Positions 17,036-27,085 of a DNA stretch of 64,000 bases are shown piece after piece. The notes beneath the pieces are model-generated. The model was given only the letters and a program-made list of their open reading frames with translations, did no database searches and was not told the origin of the DNA. Each line of letters begins with the position of its first letter. Position 1 is the first letter of the stretch. Position numbers and translations under genes: made by a program. This DNA comes from Methyloversatilis universalis (GTDB taxonomy: Bacteria; Pseudomonadota; Gammaproteobacteria; Methylococcales; Methylococcaceae): the NCBI GenBank assembly GCA_020723665.1, contig DYIL01000003.1, positions 86,954-150,953 of the forward strand, read 5' to 3'.

Positions 17036-18055
17036 ATGACACTCAAACGCTTAAGAAACATTCTGAACACCGTGCTGCTCGGCACGGCCCTGGCCGCCTC
17101 GTCCGTCAGCGAAGCCGCCGATATGGTCCTGCTTAACGTTTCCTACGATCCTACCCGCGAGTTCTACGAAGAGTACAACCGGGTCTTTGCCAAATATTGG
17201 CGCGACAAAACCGGCGACTCCGTAACTATCAACCAGTCCCACGGCGGCAGCGGCAAGCAGGCGCGCGCGGTGATCGACGGGCTGGATGCGGATGTGGTGA
17301 CGCTGGCCCTGGCCTACGACGTCGATCAGCTGTATCAGAAAGCCAAGCTGATTCCGGAAAGCTGGCAGTCGCGCCTGCCCAATAACAGCGCCCCGTACAC
17401 CTCGACCATGGTGTTCCTGGTGCGTGCGGGAAATCCCAAAGGCATCAAGGACTGGGACGATCTCGCCAAACCCGGCATCTCGGTCGTCACGCCCAATCCC
17501 AAAACCTCCGGCGGCGCCCGCTGGATTTATCTCGCCGCCTGGGGATATGGCCTGAAGAAACAGGGAAGCGAAGCGGCGGCCAAGAACCTGGTCCAAAAGA
17601 TCTACAAGAACGCGGCGGTATTGGACACCGGAGCGCGCGGCTCCACCGTCACCTTCGCCGAACGGGAAATCGGCGACGTGCTCATCACCTGGGAGAACGA
17701 AGCGTATTTGATTCTCAAGGAATCTGGCGAAAACAAGTTCGAGATCGTCACGCCTTCGTTGAGCATACTGGCCGAACCGCCGGTCACGGTGGTTGACAAG
17801 GTGGCCAAGCGGCACGGCACGGAAGAAGTCGCGAAAGCCTATCTCGAATATCTCTATAGCACAGAGGGCCAGGAGCTCGCCGCGAAGCATTTCTATCGGC
17901 CCAGCGATCCAAAGATTCTGGCGAAATTCGGCAATCAGTTCAAAAAGATCGAGCTGTTCAGGATTTCCGACGTTTTCGGCGACTGGAACAAAGCCCAAAA
18001 GACACATTTCTCGGACGGCGGCGTGTTCGACCAGCTTTACGGCTCAGGGCGCTAA
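17036..18055 (+). CDS. sbp: Sulfate ABC transporter periplasmic binding protein
   Basis: 339 residues. The signal peptide ends near SVSEAA (about 27). Family hallmarks: [35 protein letters not shown] and [10 protein letters not shown], which contribute the sulfate-binding loop. It captures sulfate or thiosulfate in the periplasm and delivers it to CysT/CysW. It is 15 bp downstream of the porin, in the same operon. The permease genes lie 3 kb further on, beyond inserted material, though the set is likely one functional unit. Sbp and CysP cannot be separated by eye. Confidence 0.93.
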   Translation: MTLKRLRNILNTVLLGTALAASSVSEAADMVLLNVSYDPTREFYEEYNRVFAKYWRDKTGDSVTINQSHGGSGKQARAVIDGLDADVVTLALAYDVDQLYQKAKLIPESWQSRLPNNSAPYTSTMVFLVRAGNPKGIKDWDDLAKPGISVVTPNPKTSGGARWIYLAAWGYGLKKQGSEAAAKNLVQKIYKNAAVLDTGARGSTVTFAEREIGDVLITWENEAYLILKESGENKFEIVTPSLSILAEPPVTVVDKVAKRHGTEEVAKAYLEYLYSTEGQELAAKHFYRPSDPKILAKFGNQFKKIELFRISDVFGDWNKAQKTHFSDGGVFDQLYGSGR

Positions 18056-18155
18056 GCATTCCAGGACGGGAACTTAGATTCCGGAGCCTTAAACCCGCTG
18101 GCAGACCGGGCTCAGTCTGCCAACCCTGCAGCCATTTTCGAAAAGGAGTCAACCC

Positions 18156-19013
18156 ATGCCGCTACAACAACTTGTCGAGTATTTCAACCAGCGCTTTATC
18201 GAAGCGCAAGGACTAGGCTATCCACCGCTCCGGCTTAACGGTACGCGGGTCGAAGGACGTTTCGGGAATCTGCGCATCGGCAGTATGCTCCACCCGGTTC
18301 GCCTGGCCGAATCGCCGCCGGTCGTGATCGGCCACGATGCGTCCTCGTTCATACCGGACGCGCCGAACGATTCGAATCTACCGCTTCCTGCCCCTGCCGC
18401 AGACGAACCCGTCGATATCGTAAACCTCGACCGTCTGACCCGCACGGTCCACATGCTCAATTACCTGCCCGTCGCCCACAACGACGGGCACTTGTTCCTC
18501 CATGTGCATCCGCGTCATGTTCTCGCCGTGAAAAAGGATCACGGCGCTTATTTCGAAGAAATCATCCGACGCTGCGGCCTCTCGACCCGCCGCGTCGTCA
18601 TCACGCTACAGGTCAGCCCGGTTTATGATCGCCATCTGATTCTGCTGCTCGAACGGCTGAGAAATTACCGCGATCGCGGTTACTCGACGGCGATCAAGTT
18701 CGATGACCGCGCCGGCATCAGCTTCCTCGAGCGGTATTGCATCGAATTCCTCTACCGATTCACGCCGGATTTCGTGCGGTTCGACACGCGGTTTTTCCCG
18801 AGGCTGACCCGCGACGCGGAGAACTACCGGCGGCGATCGTCTCTGTTGCTGGCCGCTCGCCGTCTCGACACCCAGTTGCTGATCGAGGGCATCCACAGCG
18901 AGGCCGACGCCGAACTGGCAACGCTGCTACAAGCCGATTTGGTCAAAGGAAGCCACTACGAGCGGAGTGCCGTTCGAGGAGTCGAGCGGAGCCTCGCCGA
19001 TTGCGTCGAATAG
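18156..19013 (+). CDS. Degenerate EAL-domain protein in sulfate locus
   Basis: 285 residues. The region 95-258 follows the EAL fold, but the catalytic motifs are altered: TLQVSP replaces EITES near 140, KFDDRAG at 171-177 replaces DDFGTG, VRFDTRF at 197-203 replaces IKIDR, IEGIHSE at 233-239 replaces AEGVE, and VKGSHY at 253-258 replaces QGY. The EAL tripeptide itself is absent. Phosphodiesterase activity is therefore unlikely; c-di-GMP or protein binding is possible. It lies 100 bp after sbp with a good AAAAGGAG ribosome site, suggesting a role in regulating sulfate uptake. Confidence 0.7.
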   Translation: MPLQQLVEYFNQRFIEAQGLGYPPLRLNGTRVEGRFGNLRIGSMLHPVRLAESPPVVIGHDASSFIPDAPNDSNLPLPAPAADEPVDIVNLDRLTRTVHMLNYLPVAHNDGHLFLHVHPRHVLAVKKDHGAYFEEIIRRCGLSTRRVVITLQVSPVYDRHLILLLERLRNYRDRGYSTAIKFDDRAGISFLERYCIEFLYRFTPDFVRFDTRFFPRLTRDAENYRRRSSLLLAARRLDTQLLIEGIHSEADAELATLLQADLVKGSHYERSAVRGVERSLADCVE

Positions 19014-20057
19014 CCGTGTACGCTTGCCGTTGCCGCAGGGACATCCAGAATTGGTCTCGTCCCTGGTCTTCGAGTTCCGCCTCTACGTGGGCGTCGCGCC
19101 AATGCGCGGTAGCGGCGAGCGTTACCAGCGCCTCTGCTCTCCCGGTTTGACGGAAAACCGGAGCATGCCGTCCTCGATCGCGATTTCGCCGCTGTCCACG
19201 ATCCAGTCCGGCGCGGGTTGCGCGCTTTGGAAACGATCGAGGAAAGGCTTGCGGCGAGGCGCCCGGATCTCGAGTTGAGAGAGCAGATCGGATTCGCCCC
19301 AATCTCGCGCCACTCGAATTCGCCTGAACTCGAACCGGGGATCGTCCCGATAATTGCTTTCCACGGACCCGTCGCAAACCCGACGGCGAAAGACGCCGAT
19401 TCCAGGGCCCGGCGCCAGATCTCTGCGCCATCGCTTCGTCCGGACTTCCAAGCGCGCGGACAATCCACCGCGATGACCGCCCGGCCAGCCGCCGCTCCAG
19501 CACGTCGCGCGCTCGTGCGAACCTCCGCGCCAGTGATTCGGCGGAGGCAGGTCGGCGATATCGGCATCCCGGTACCCGCACACGCCCACTTCCCAGCGGC
19601 CGCTCTTGACCAACTGTTCGAGCCGGTGCCAGGAAACCATCTGGGTATTGCGCCGATCGAGCACGTTCGGATCCACGAACACGACTCCCGTCATACCTAG
19701 GGACGCGAAAACCTCGTCCGCGGCTTCCAGCGTTTCCCGGTGCGCTTCGTCAAACGTAAGCAGCACGGGTTTTCCGGGGAGCGCGGCCTCGTCATCATGC
19801 CACCACCGAACAACCTGAGAGAGCCTCACCGTGGTATAACCCGCCTGTTTCAGGGCTGCCATCTGAGCTCGGAACGACGCGGGGGAAGCCGCGAATTCGT
19901 GAGTGGAGCCGACCTTTGCCGAAAGCCAGTGCGATAAAGGCTTCGTTTTCCCCGGCCGACCCGATCGAGACCGGCGCAGGCGAGCGCGACTCGTCAGAGA
20001 GGTATTCCGTGCCCCGCAGCGCCATCAACACGGCCGCGAGGACCATCCACCACAAGA
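19014..20057 (-). pseudogene. Decayed polysaccharide deacetylase (multiple frameshifts)
   Basis: Read leftward from ATG near 20055: a hydrophobic N-terminus (MWWMVLAAVLMALRG), then ENEAFIALAFGK. After a frame change near 19915 comes VGSTHEFAASPASFRAQMAALKQAG continuing to PVLLTFDEAHRETLEAADEV and GVVFVDPNVLD, as in NodB-type deacetylases. Further frame changes occur near 19540, 19440, 19370 and 19150, where coherent segments (VIAVDCPRAWKSGRSD; RDDPRFEFRRIRVARDW; LAATAHWRDAHVEAEL) sit in different frames. The usual TFDDG is TFDEA. Several independent shifts argue for real decay. It overlaps the 3' end of the EAL-like gene and divides the sulfate locus. Confidence 0.65.
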
Positions 20058-20174
20058 GATTTCGCCAGTGCCCGACCGGGCGAGCGCTGCCGGAACCCGA
20101 CAGTCCCGCAAGACCAGTGCTTTTCCTTCAATCCTTTTCATGTGACGTCCTTCCTGTTTTTGTAAACGATTTGC

Positions 20175-20328
20175 GGGGACCTCGAAAAACCGCCTTCCCG
20201 GCGGTTTTTCTCTTCGCCACGCCCAAACGCGATTTGGGCTTGACTTTACGTTTTCAACCCCTTATGTGGCCGAAAACGACGGGGCTTCCCTGCCCCGTAC
20301 GAGCGCCTCGAAGTTTTTCGAGGTGCTC
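20175..20328 (+). repeat. R1 repeat, full copy
   Basis: GGGGACCTCGAAAAACCGCC at the left, CAAACGCGATTTGGGCTTG in the middle, GAGCGCCTCGAAG/TTTTTCGAGGTGCTC at the right; very similar to 10855-11007. It lies just upstream of the decayed deacetylase start. Confidence 0.8.
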
Positions 20329-21072
20329 TTGCGTGAGAGTGGCCGATGTTGATCGCTTTACCCGGCACCCTGCCGGCGTTCCCAGGGGCGAGCGGAAGTC
20401 GTCTGCGAACGTTCCGAAAGCACGGACGACGAGGCCGGATCGAGCTCCGATTCCATTTCAGAGTCCAGAGCGTTTCGCGAACGCTACCGTATTCCTTTCG
20501 ACTTCTGCGCCGAACACCTATGTTTCTGTTGGTCGAAATCTTTTTCAGATTCGGCGAAAACCGTTGTCGTAAGCTCTCCGTAACGTTCCGTCTTCCCGCC
20601 TCGTCCTTAGAACCCCGAAATCGTGCGAGTTTCGATCGCCCGGCCCCGCTAAGAGCCCGTCGGCACTATCGTATAAAGACTGATCCTAAGGCACTTTCCG
20701 GCGAGCCACGAGCCGAGGGCGTCCGATCGATCGACCATGAAATTTTCTGACACTACGAAGGCGGCGTGCTTCGTCCTCCTTTCGGCGGTTCAGACACCGC
20801 ATCCGTCGGCGTGAACGGCGGACCGTATCCGCCGAGTTTCCCTGGCGTGGAGCGAGTCTTGCTGCCGCGATACGAAGACAGGAGCGTCATTGCCGTTCCG
20901 GGCGAAGCTCAAGGCGGGCGGAGAAACCGAACGAGCCATCCAAACCGCTCCCGTGACGCTCGTCGCCTGGTTATTAATAACGATATTGAATATTTGAAGT
21001 TATTTTCATTCTTTGTAGGAATATCAAAACACTGATATCGTACCCGCGAACGGCACAACCGATGGAGTTTTC
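20329..21072. other. Non-coding stretch upstream of cysT
   Basis: About 740 bp. Short frames have no recognisable similarity. AT-rich sequence at 20970-21040 (taataacgatattgaatatt, ttattttcattctttg) is a plausible promoter region for cysTWA. No clear -35/-10 pair can be assigned. Confidence 0.4.
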
Positions 21073-21078
21073 TTGTCG

Positions 21079-21900
21079 ATGCTGAAGCGACACAGCGTAT
21101 TGCCCGGCTTTTCGATCACGCTGGGGTTCACGTTGACCTATCTGAGCCTGATCGTACTCATCCCTCTCTCGGCGACCTTTCTGAAAAGCGCTACCCTGGG
21201 CTGGGATGGATTTTGGGCGGTCGTCACCGCGCCGCGGGTCCTCGCTTCTTATAAGCTGACGTTTGGCGCCGCCCTGACAGGGGCCACCATCAATGCGGTC
21301 TTCGGCCTGCTGGTGGCCTGGATTCTGGTTCGTTACGACTTCTTCGGGAAAAAGCTAGTTGACGCGCTCGTGGACTTACCGTTCGCCTTGCCTACCGCCG
21401 TGGCCGGCATCGCGCTGGCCACGATTTATTCGAGCAAAGGCTGGATCGGCCTGTTTTTCGCGCCGCTGGGCATCAAGATCGCCCACACCCCGCTGGGCAT
21501 AGTCGTCGCGCTGACTTTTATAGGCCTGCCGTTCGTCGTCCGGACGGTTCAGCCGGTACTCGAGGCTTTCGATACCGAGCTGGAGGAAGCGGCCGCCAGC
21601 CTGGGCGCCAACCGCTCGCAGACTTTCCGAAAAGTCATCCTGCCTACGCTCTTGCCGGCCATCCTGACCGGATTCGCTTTGGCCTTCGCTCGCGCCGTCG
21701 GAGAGTACGGTTCGGTCATCTTCATCGCCGGCAATATTCCGATGGTTTCGGAAATAACGCCGTTGTTGATCGTCACCAAGTTGGAGCAGTACGACTACGC
21801 CGGTGCCACGGCCCTGGCCGTTTCCATGCTGGTCGTGTCGTTCGGCCTGCTGCTCGCCATTAACGGACTTCAACGCTGGACCGAAATGCGCCGCGCCTGA
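21079..21900 (+). CDS. cysT: Sulfate ABC transporter permease CysT (CysU)
   Basis: 273 residues from ATG 21079; a TTG start at 21073 with GGAG at 21064 is an alternative. Six hydrophobic segments and the permease EAA loop ([20 protein letters not shown]) identify an ABC membrane subunit. [20 protein letters not shown] and [12 protein letters not shown] are typical of CysT. With CysW it forms the channel for sulfate/thiosulfate. It is followed by cysW after 20 bp. Confidence 0.93.
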   Translation: MLKRHSVLPGFSITLGFTLTYLSLIVLIPLSATFLKSATLGWDGFWAVVTAPRVLASYKLTFGAALTGATINAVFGLLVAWILVRYDFFGKKLVDALVDLPFALPTAVAGIALATIYSSKGWIGLFFAPLGIKIAHTPLGIVVALTFIGLPFVVRTVQPVLEAFDTELEEAAASLGANRSQTFRKVILPTLLPAILTGFALAFARAVGEYGSVIFIAGNIPMVSEITPLLIVTKLEQYDYAGATALAVSMLVVSFGLLLAINGLQRWTEMRRA

Positions 21901-21920
21901 TTTCTTCAAGGAATTCCCGG

Positions 21921-22799
21921 ATGACTACGATCGCTTTCCCTACACCGATTGGCCGCAGCCATGCCGCCGCCCGCACGAATCGCGACCCGGCGCTCGTCCG
22001 CTGGCTGCTGATCGCCTTGGCTCTCGTTTTTCTCATCGGATTTCTGTTCCTACCCTTGGCCGTCATCTTCACCCAGGCGCTCAGTAAAGGCTGGGCGGCT
22101 TATGCCGCCGCGCTGACCGAACCCAATGCCATCTCCGCAATGCGGCTGACGGTGTTGGCGGCGGCCGTTGCGGTGCCGCTCAATCTGGTATTCGGCATCG
22201 CCGCCGCCTGGGTGATCGCCAAGTTCGAATTTCCGGGGAAAAGTCTGCTGATCACCCTGATCGACCTTCCGTTCTCGGTATCGCCGGTGGTCTCAGGGTT
22301 GATCTACGTACTGCTGTTCGGTCTTCAGGGCTGGCTCGGTCCGTGGCTGCACGAGCACGACATCAGGCTGATCTTCGCCGTACCCGGCATCGTCCTCGCC
22401 ACGATCTTCGTTACCTTCCCTTTCGTCGCCCGCGAGCTCATTCCGCTCATGCAGGCGCAGGGCAAGGAGGAGGAAGAAGCAGCGATCGTACTAGGCGCCT
22501 CGGGCTGGCAGACCTTCTGGCGCGTCACCCTGCCCAATGTGAAATGGGGACTGCTCTACGGCGTAATCCTCTGCAACGCGCGCGCCATGGGCGAGTTCGG
22601 GGCGGTCTCGGTGGTATCCGGACACATCCGGGGGATGACCAACACCGTCCCGCTGCACGTGGAGATTCTGTACAACGAGTACAACAGCACCGCCGCATTC
22701 GCGGTGGCTTCCGTGTTGACGCTGCTGGCTCTGGTGACACTGGCGGCCAAGAGCATCTTGGAATGGCGCATCAAACTGCAGACCGAGAAGCGTCCGTGA
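21921..22799 (+). CDS. cysW: Sulfate ABC transporter permease CysW
   Basis: 292 residues. Multiple membrane spans and a permease loop with [39 protein letters not shown] followed by [11 protein letters not shown] is a CysW signature. It heterodimerises with CysT in the inner membrane. An RBS (AAGGAATT) precedes ATG 21921. It ends about 95 bp before cysA. Confidence 0.94.
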   Translation: MTTIAFPTPIGRSHAAARTNRDPALVRWLLIALALVFLIGFLFLPLAVIFTQALSKGWAAYAAALTEPNAISAMRLTVLAAAVAVPLNLVFGIAAAWVIAKFEFPGKSLLITLIDLPFSVSPVVSGLIYVLLFGLQGWLGPWLHEHDIRLIFAVPGIVLATIFVTFPFVARELIPLMQAQGKEEEEAAIVLGASGWQTFWRVTLPNVKWGLLYGVILCNARAMGEFGAVSVVSGHIRGMTNTVPLHVEILYNEYNSTAAFAVASVLTLLALVTLAAKSILEWRIKLQTEKRP

Positions 22800-22894
22800 A
22801 GCCGTCAGCGACCGGGCCGGCATCTGCCGCCCGCCGGAACGGGAAGCGTTTTATCCCGGCTGAGCCGGTCCACCCAATTTAGGAGCACCCTGCA

Positions 22895-23995
22895 ATGAGC
22901 ATCGAAATCAAGAATGTCGAAAAATCCTTCGGCCGCTTCAAGGCTCTGAAAAACATCAGCCTCGACATCGCCGGTGGCGAACTGGTGGCCCTCTTGGGAC
23001 CTTCCGGCTGCGGCAAGACGACCTTGCTGCGCATCATCGCGGGACTGGAGGCGCCCGACGCCGGTTCGATCTTATTCCACGGCGAGGACGCGACTCACCG
23101 CCATGTTAGAGACCGCCAGGTCGGATTCGTATTCCAGCACTACGCCTTGTTCCGGCATATGACCGTATTCGAGAACGTCGCGTTCGGCCTTCGTGTGCGG
23201 CCGAGGAGAAAAAGGCCGCCGGAAAGCGTGGTCCGGCAAAAAGTGCACGACCTGCTGAACCTGGTGCAACTCGATTGGTTGGCGGAGCGCTACCCCGACC
23301 AATTGTCGGGCGGCCAACGCCAGCGCATCGCCCTGGCCCGTGCGCTGGCGGTCGAGCCTCAAGTGCTGCTCTTGGACGAGCCCTTCGGCGCCCTCGACGC
23401 CAAGGTGCGCAAGGACTTGCGCCGCTGGCTGCGGCGCCTGCACGACGAACTGCACGTGACCAGCGTCTTCGTCACCCACGATCAGGAAGAAGCCCTGGAA
23501 GTGGCCGACCGGGTGGTGGTGCTGAACGAAGGACGGATCGAGCAGATCGGCGCCCCGCACGAGGTTTACGACCACCCGGCGACGCCTTTCGTCTATCAAT
23601 TCCTGGGCGATGTCAACCTGTTCCACGGACGGGTCCACGACGGCCATGCCCGCATCGGCGAGACCGAAGTGGAACTCGCCGGCGGCCCGGATCATCCGGG
23701 ATCGGCCGTCTTCTACGTGCGTCCTCATGAAATCGAAATCCTGCGGGACCGCGGCACCGGCACCATCGCCGCCAAGATCAGTGACATTCGTCCTCTGGGA
23801 GCGACCGTACGCATCGAGCTGGAACGCACGGACGGCCGAGGACTGGTGGAAGTCGAGCTGACCCGTGATCGCTTCGCCAACAAAGGTTTTCTTCACGGCG
23901 AAAGCGTTTATTTGCAGCCGAAGCGGCTCCGCACGTTCGACCACAACTCGACCTTGGAAAACACCATCGGAAGCGGTCAATTCATCGCCTCGTAG
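22895..23995 (+). CDS. cysA: Sulfate ABC transporter ATPase CysA
   Basis: 366 residues. Walker [10 protein letters not shown] (about 35-43), signature [15 protein letters not shown], Walker [13 protein letters not shown] and the switch His in [10 protein letters not shown] are intact. After residue 240 a TOBE-like regulatory domain follows. It energises the CysTW channel. AGGAG lies 8 bp before ATG 22895. It is the last gene of cysTWA, followed by a broken hydrolase. Confidence 0.94.
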   Translation: MSIEIKNVEKSFGRFKALKNISLDIAGGELVALLGPSGCGKTTLLRIIAGLEAPDAGSILFHGEDATHRHVRDRQVGFVFQHYALFRHMTVFENVAFGLRVRPRRKRPPESVVRQKVHDLLNLVQLDWLAERYPDQLSGGQRQRIALARALAVEPQVLLLDEPFGALDAKVRKDLRRWLRRLHDELHVTSVFVTHDQEEALEVADRVVVLNEGRIEQIGAPHEVYDHPATPFVYQFLGDVNLFHGRVHDGHARIGETEVELAGGPDHPGSAVFYVRPHEIEILRDRGTGTIAAKISDIRPLGATVRIELERTDGRGLVEVELTRDRFANKGFLHGESVYLQPKRLRTFDHNSTLENTIGSGQFIAS

Positions 23996-24056
23996 CCGAG
24001 GATAAGGCACTACCATCCGCCTTTGCCTATTCGATGCAACCCATTCAGGGATCTGA

Positions 24057-24427
24057 ATGCAAGCCTCCGTCCTCATACTTCCCGGCATCGGCGACTCCCG
24101 CCCCGAACACTGGCAAACCCGCTGGGAAATCAAGCATCCCGAGTTCCGTAGGGTCCAGCAAGAAGAGTGGAATTCGCCGGTGTGCAGCGACTGGATCGAG
24201 CGGCTGGAAAGCGCCGTTTCGGAGTCGGGTTCGCGCACCGTACTCGTGGCGCAGAGCGACTCAAGCTTGGTTAAATGGGCAATCCCTTGCCGACGAGCCC
24301 GTAGGCCCAACCGCAGCGTCGGCGCTGCGGAGATACCGTTTGCAATTGGGACGCCGGCATCCAGGGCGCAAGGATGTGCTCCGCCCCGTGCTATCCGTTT
24401 TATCGGGCGAGAATGACGATGCGGCCC
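24057..24427 (+). pseudogene. RBBP9/YdeN-type alpha/beta hydrolase, truncated
   Basis: The first 65 residues are convincing: VLILPGIGDSRPEHWQTRWE and EWNSPVCSDWIERLESAV, then TVLVAQS, which should lead into a nucleophile motif SLGC. Instead the sequence degenerates (SDSSLVKWAIPC) and the family's C-terminal two thirds are missing. The MITE-like R3 element begins at 24428. The family's members are about 180-200 residues. Loss by deletion associated with the repeat is the likely history. Confidence 0.65.
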
Positions 24428-24683
24428 TAAGGAAGCTCTGAATGAGCCCTCTCCCGCTGGGACAAACCTGTCCTGAGCCTGGTCGAAGGGCCTGTCCTGA
24501 GCGAAGTCGAAGGGCCGTGCTTCGCACGTTAGCGTTCGCTCCCGGCGAACGGGGGCACGGGTAAGCGCCGCTTGCGGCTCCCAAAGGGGACAGTGTGGCG
24601 TGATTGAGTTGGGTGAGGGGCTTTGAGATCCAACAGTTGCATCGTTCGCTTTTCCCACTGGAAACTTGATCAGAGCTTCCCTA
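24428..24683. repeat. R3 MITE-like repeat, copy 1 (256 bp)
   Basis: Ends TAAGGAAGCTCTGA and TCAGAGCTTCCCTAA are inverted repeats. The interior (tgagccctctcccgctgggac, gttcgctcccggcgaacggg, gcggctcccaaaggggacag) matches 28708-28940. Two CTGTCCTGAGC..GTCGAAGGG units lie inside. No coding capacity. Confidence 0.8.
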
Positions 24684-24800
24684 AATTGATGAGTTCGGGG
24701 GTATTGGGTTAATTACTTCGACTCACGCGCTAGCGACAGGATGCTATTGTTCTTTATACTTCGCCGATCAGTTTCACCCATTTGCTTTGAGAGAGCTTTT

Positions 24801-25586
24801 ATGCGCCGGGTCATATTCAATCAAAAAGGGGGGGTCGGTAAGTCCACGATTACCTGCAATCTCGCTGCCATCAGTGCCGCCGAAGGCAAGAAAACCTTGG
24901 TTGTCGATCTCGATGTCCAGGGTAATTCCACGCATTATTTGTTGGGCCGTAAAATCGCCGACCCGGATGCCAGCATCGCCCATTTCTTCAAGGAAACCTT
25001 GAGTTTGAATCTCTTCGGCAAAAGCCCGAGTCCGGGACTCAACGGCGCCATCCACGAAACGCCTTTTCCGAATCTTTACGTCGTGCCGTCCCACCCTGAA
25101 TTGGAGCCGCTGCAAAGCCGTCTCGAATCCCGCTACAAAATCTATAAGCTGCGCGAGGCGCTGGATGCGCTCGGGGATTTCGAGCACATCTATATCGATA
25201 CGCCGCCGGTGCTGAACTTTTACAGCCGTTCGGCCCTGATCGCCGCTCGGCACTGCTTGATTCCGTTCGACTGCGACGCTTTCTCGCGGGAAGCCCTTTA
25301 CACCCTCCTGGCCGTGATCGGCGAGATCAAGGCGGACCACAACGACGCGCTGGAAATCGAAGGCATCATCGTCAATCAGTTCCAGGGCCGTGCCAATCTC
25401 CCGCAGCAACTGGTCAACCAGTTGATATCGGAAGGCCATCCCGTGTTGCAAACCAAACTTTCGCCATCGGTCAAGGTGCGAGAATCGCACAGTGAATCCA
25501 AGCCGTTGATCTACTACGCACCGGACCACAAGCTCTCCGAGGAGTACAAGGCGCTGCACCGGGAAATTCACCAAAGGCCGCACTGA
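24801..25586 (+). CDS. ParA/MinD-type ATPase
   Basis: 261 residues from ATG 24801 (an upstream in-frame ATG at 24741 is disfavoured because the Walker motif normally starts within the first 10-15 residues). Deviant Walker A NQKGGVGKST at 7-16, VVDLDVQGNST and YIDTPP correspond to the ParA family. Such ATPases position DNA, chemotaxis clusters or other cargo on the nucleoid. No ParB or centromere-like repeats are adjacent, so it is an orphan and its cargo is unknown. The next gene starts 18 bp after its stop. Confidence 0.85.
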   Translation: MRRVIFNQKGGVGKSTITCNLAAISAAEGKKTLVVDLDVQGNSTHYLLGRKIADPDASIAHFFKETLSLNLFGKSPSPGLNGAIHETPFPNLYVVPSHPELEPLQSRLESRYKIYKLREALDALGDFEHIYIDTPPVLNFYSRSALIAARHCLIPFDCDAFSREALYTLLAVIGEIKADHNDALEIEGIIVNQFQGRANLPQQLVNQLISEGHPVLQTKLSPSVKVRESHSESKPLIYYAPDHKLSEEYKALHREIHQRPH

Positions 25587-25603
25587 GGGTTTTCGATAAC
25601 GCC

Positions 25604-26008
25604 ATGAGCACACTCGCGTTCCTCGATCGAATCGCGGAAGAAAAGATCCGGGAAGCGATCGAGCGCGGCGATTTGAGCGATCTGCCCGGTGCCGGCAAGC
25701 CCATCCCCGACGAAGACGATTTGGCCTTAGTGCCAGCCGAGCTTCGCATGGCGTATCGGGTTCTCAAGAATGCCGGTTATGTCCCCGAAGAGGTGCGCTT
25801 GCGCCGGGAAATCGAAGACGTCGGCCGGCTGCTGGAATTCTGCGACGATTCGTCGACGCAATACCGAGAAGGCTTGAACCGGTTGCAACTGCTGGTGCAA
25901 CGCTTGGGAGAAATGCGCGGCGGCAACGTGGCGCTGCAAGACCGTTACTACAAGCAGGTCGCCGAGAAGTTCGGCCGGCGGCATTCCGCGTCGAAACCTG
26001 ATCGCTAG
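25604..26008 (+). CDS. DUF1992 (DnaJC28-like) protein
   Basis: 134 residues. The N-terminus AEEKIREAIERGDLSDLPGA followed by GKPIPDED is the DUF1992 signature, shared with the conserved region of eukaryotic DNAJC28. The function in bacteria is unknown. It is 18 bp after the ParA-like gene and 21 bp before the RMD1 family gene, probably one operon. Confidence 0.85.
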   Translation: MSTLAFLDRIAEEKIREAIERGDLSDLPGAGKPIPDEDDLALVPAELRMAYRVLKNAGYVPEEVRLRREIEDVGRLLEFCDDSSTQYREGLNRLQLLVQRLGEMRGGNVALQDRYYKQVAEKFGRRHSASKPDR

Positions 26009-26028
26009 CTTATAAGGACCGAAAGCCG

Positions 26029-26838
26029 GTGCAGACGGAGGATATTCGCAAGGCGAACGAAGCGACGGAAATCTTACGCGCCCGCGCCTGGTTTCTCGGA
26101 ACCCGCATCGACGTTCGGGATCTGGAGCGCGGCAGCCGGCTCGCCGTAGGGCCGCTGACCATGCTGGTGGGGCCTAGAGGGTATAGCCTCATCTTTCGCT
26201 TCGGTGTGGTCGTGCTCATCGGCCTGACCCGAGCCGAGGAAACGGAGATTCTCGAGCGTCTGGCGCCCTCGGTCCAAAACGCTTTCACTCACCCCGAATC
26301 GGACGAGGTGGACATCATCATCGATCCCCATAGGCCCGAGCGCTTCGACCAGAACGGACGGTTGAGCATCAGTGAGGCGAGTCCCGGTCGGCTGCAAGTG
26401 GTCGCGCATGTGCTGGCGAAAAGCTGCGTGCTCGGCTATTACGAGCGCAGCGTCGCCGAGGTCTTCGACCGCGTGGAGCGGCTGGCGGAACGCCTGTGCC
26501 AAGGCTTGGGACCCGCTCGCGACAAAAAAGAGATTCTCAACGAGATCGGCAACGTCCTGCTGATCCTGACCCGGACCGTGGGCCGTGTCGAAGTCACCGA
26601 AAAGCCGGAAATCACCTGGGAAGACATCGAACTCGAGCGCCTCTACGAACGGCTGGCCTACGAGTACGAACTGCGCGACCGGGACCTGGCGCTGTCCCGC
26701 AAGCTGGAACTGATCTCCCGCACCGCCGAAACCTACCTGGACCTGGTCAACAGCCGTCAGACGCTCCGCGTCGAGTGGTACATCGTCATTCTCATCGTGA
26801 TGGAAGTCATCCTGTCGCTGTACGAGAAATTCTTCTGA
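26029..26838 (+). CDS. RMD1/YagE family protein (DUF155)
   Basis: 269 residues with a GTG start at 26029. The central IFRFGVVVLIGLTRAEE and the HVLAKSCVLGYYERSVAEVF block, with a C-terminal hydrophobic segment (EWYIVILIVMEVILSLYEKF), match the DUF155/RMD1 family. In yeast Rmd1 and relatives anchor mitochondrial structures; the bacterial role is unknown. The single C-terminal membrane segment suggests a tail-anchored inner-membrane protein. Likely co-transcribed with the two genes before it. Confidence 0.8.
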   Translation: MQTEDIRKANEATEILRARAWFLGTRIDVRDLERGSRLAVGPLTMLVGPRGYSLIFRFGVVVLIGLTRAEETEILERLAPSVQNAFTHPESDEVDIIIDPHRPERFDQNGRLSISEASPGRLQVVAHVLAKSCVLGYYERSVAEVFDRVERLAERLCQGLGPARDKKEILNEIGNVLLILTRTVGRVEVTEKPEITWEDIELERLYERLAYEYELRDRDLALSRKLELISRTAETYLDLVNSRQTLRVEWYIVILIVMEVILSLYEKFF

Positions 26839-27085
26839 CCGCCCTCAGGCTGTCGGTCGAAATCCCGCGCAGGTTTTTTCCCGTACCTGCGTATACACAC
26901 AACATGAAAGCCTTCTCGCCCATTCCCTCGATGCCTATCGCTGCCCGTAGGCCGACAAGCCTTCGCCGGCACTTGCAACCACTGAGCTCACTGCCTTCCG
27001 ATCGAGGGCTCCGAGCCGATCACCGCCGTTCCGTCGGCGAGACCTCGTACGGCAAACGCTCGTGAACGAGTTCTCCTGCCTGATC

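Noticed and set aside
23072..24658. 528-codon minus-strand open frame
   Set aside because: Antisense to cysA and running through an R3 repeat.
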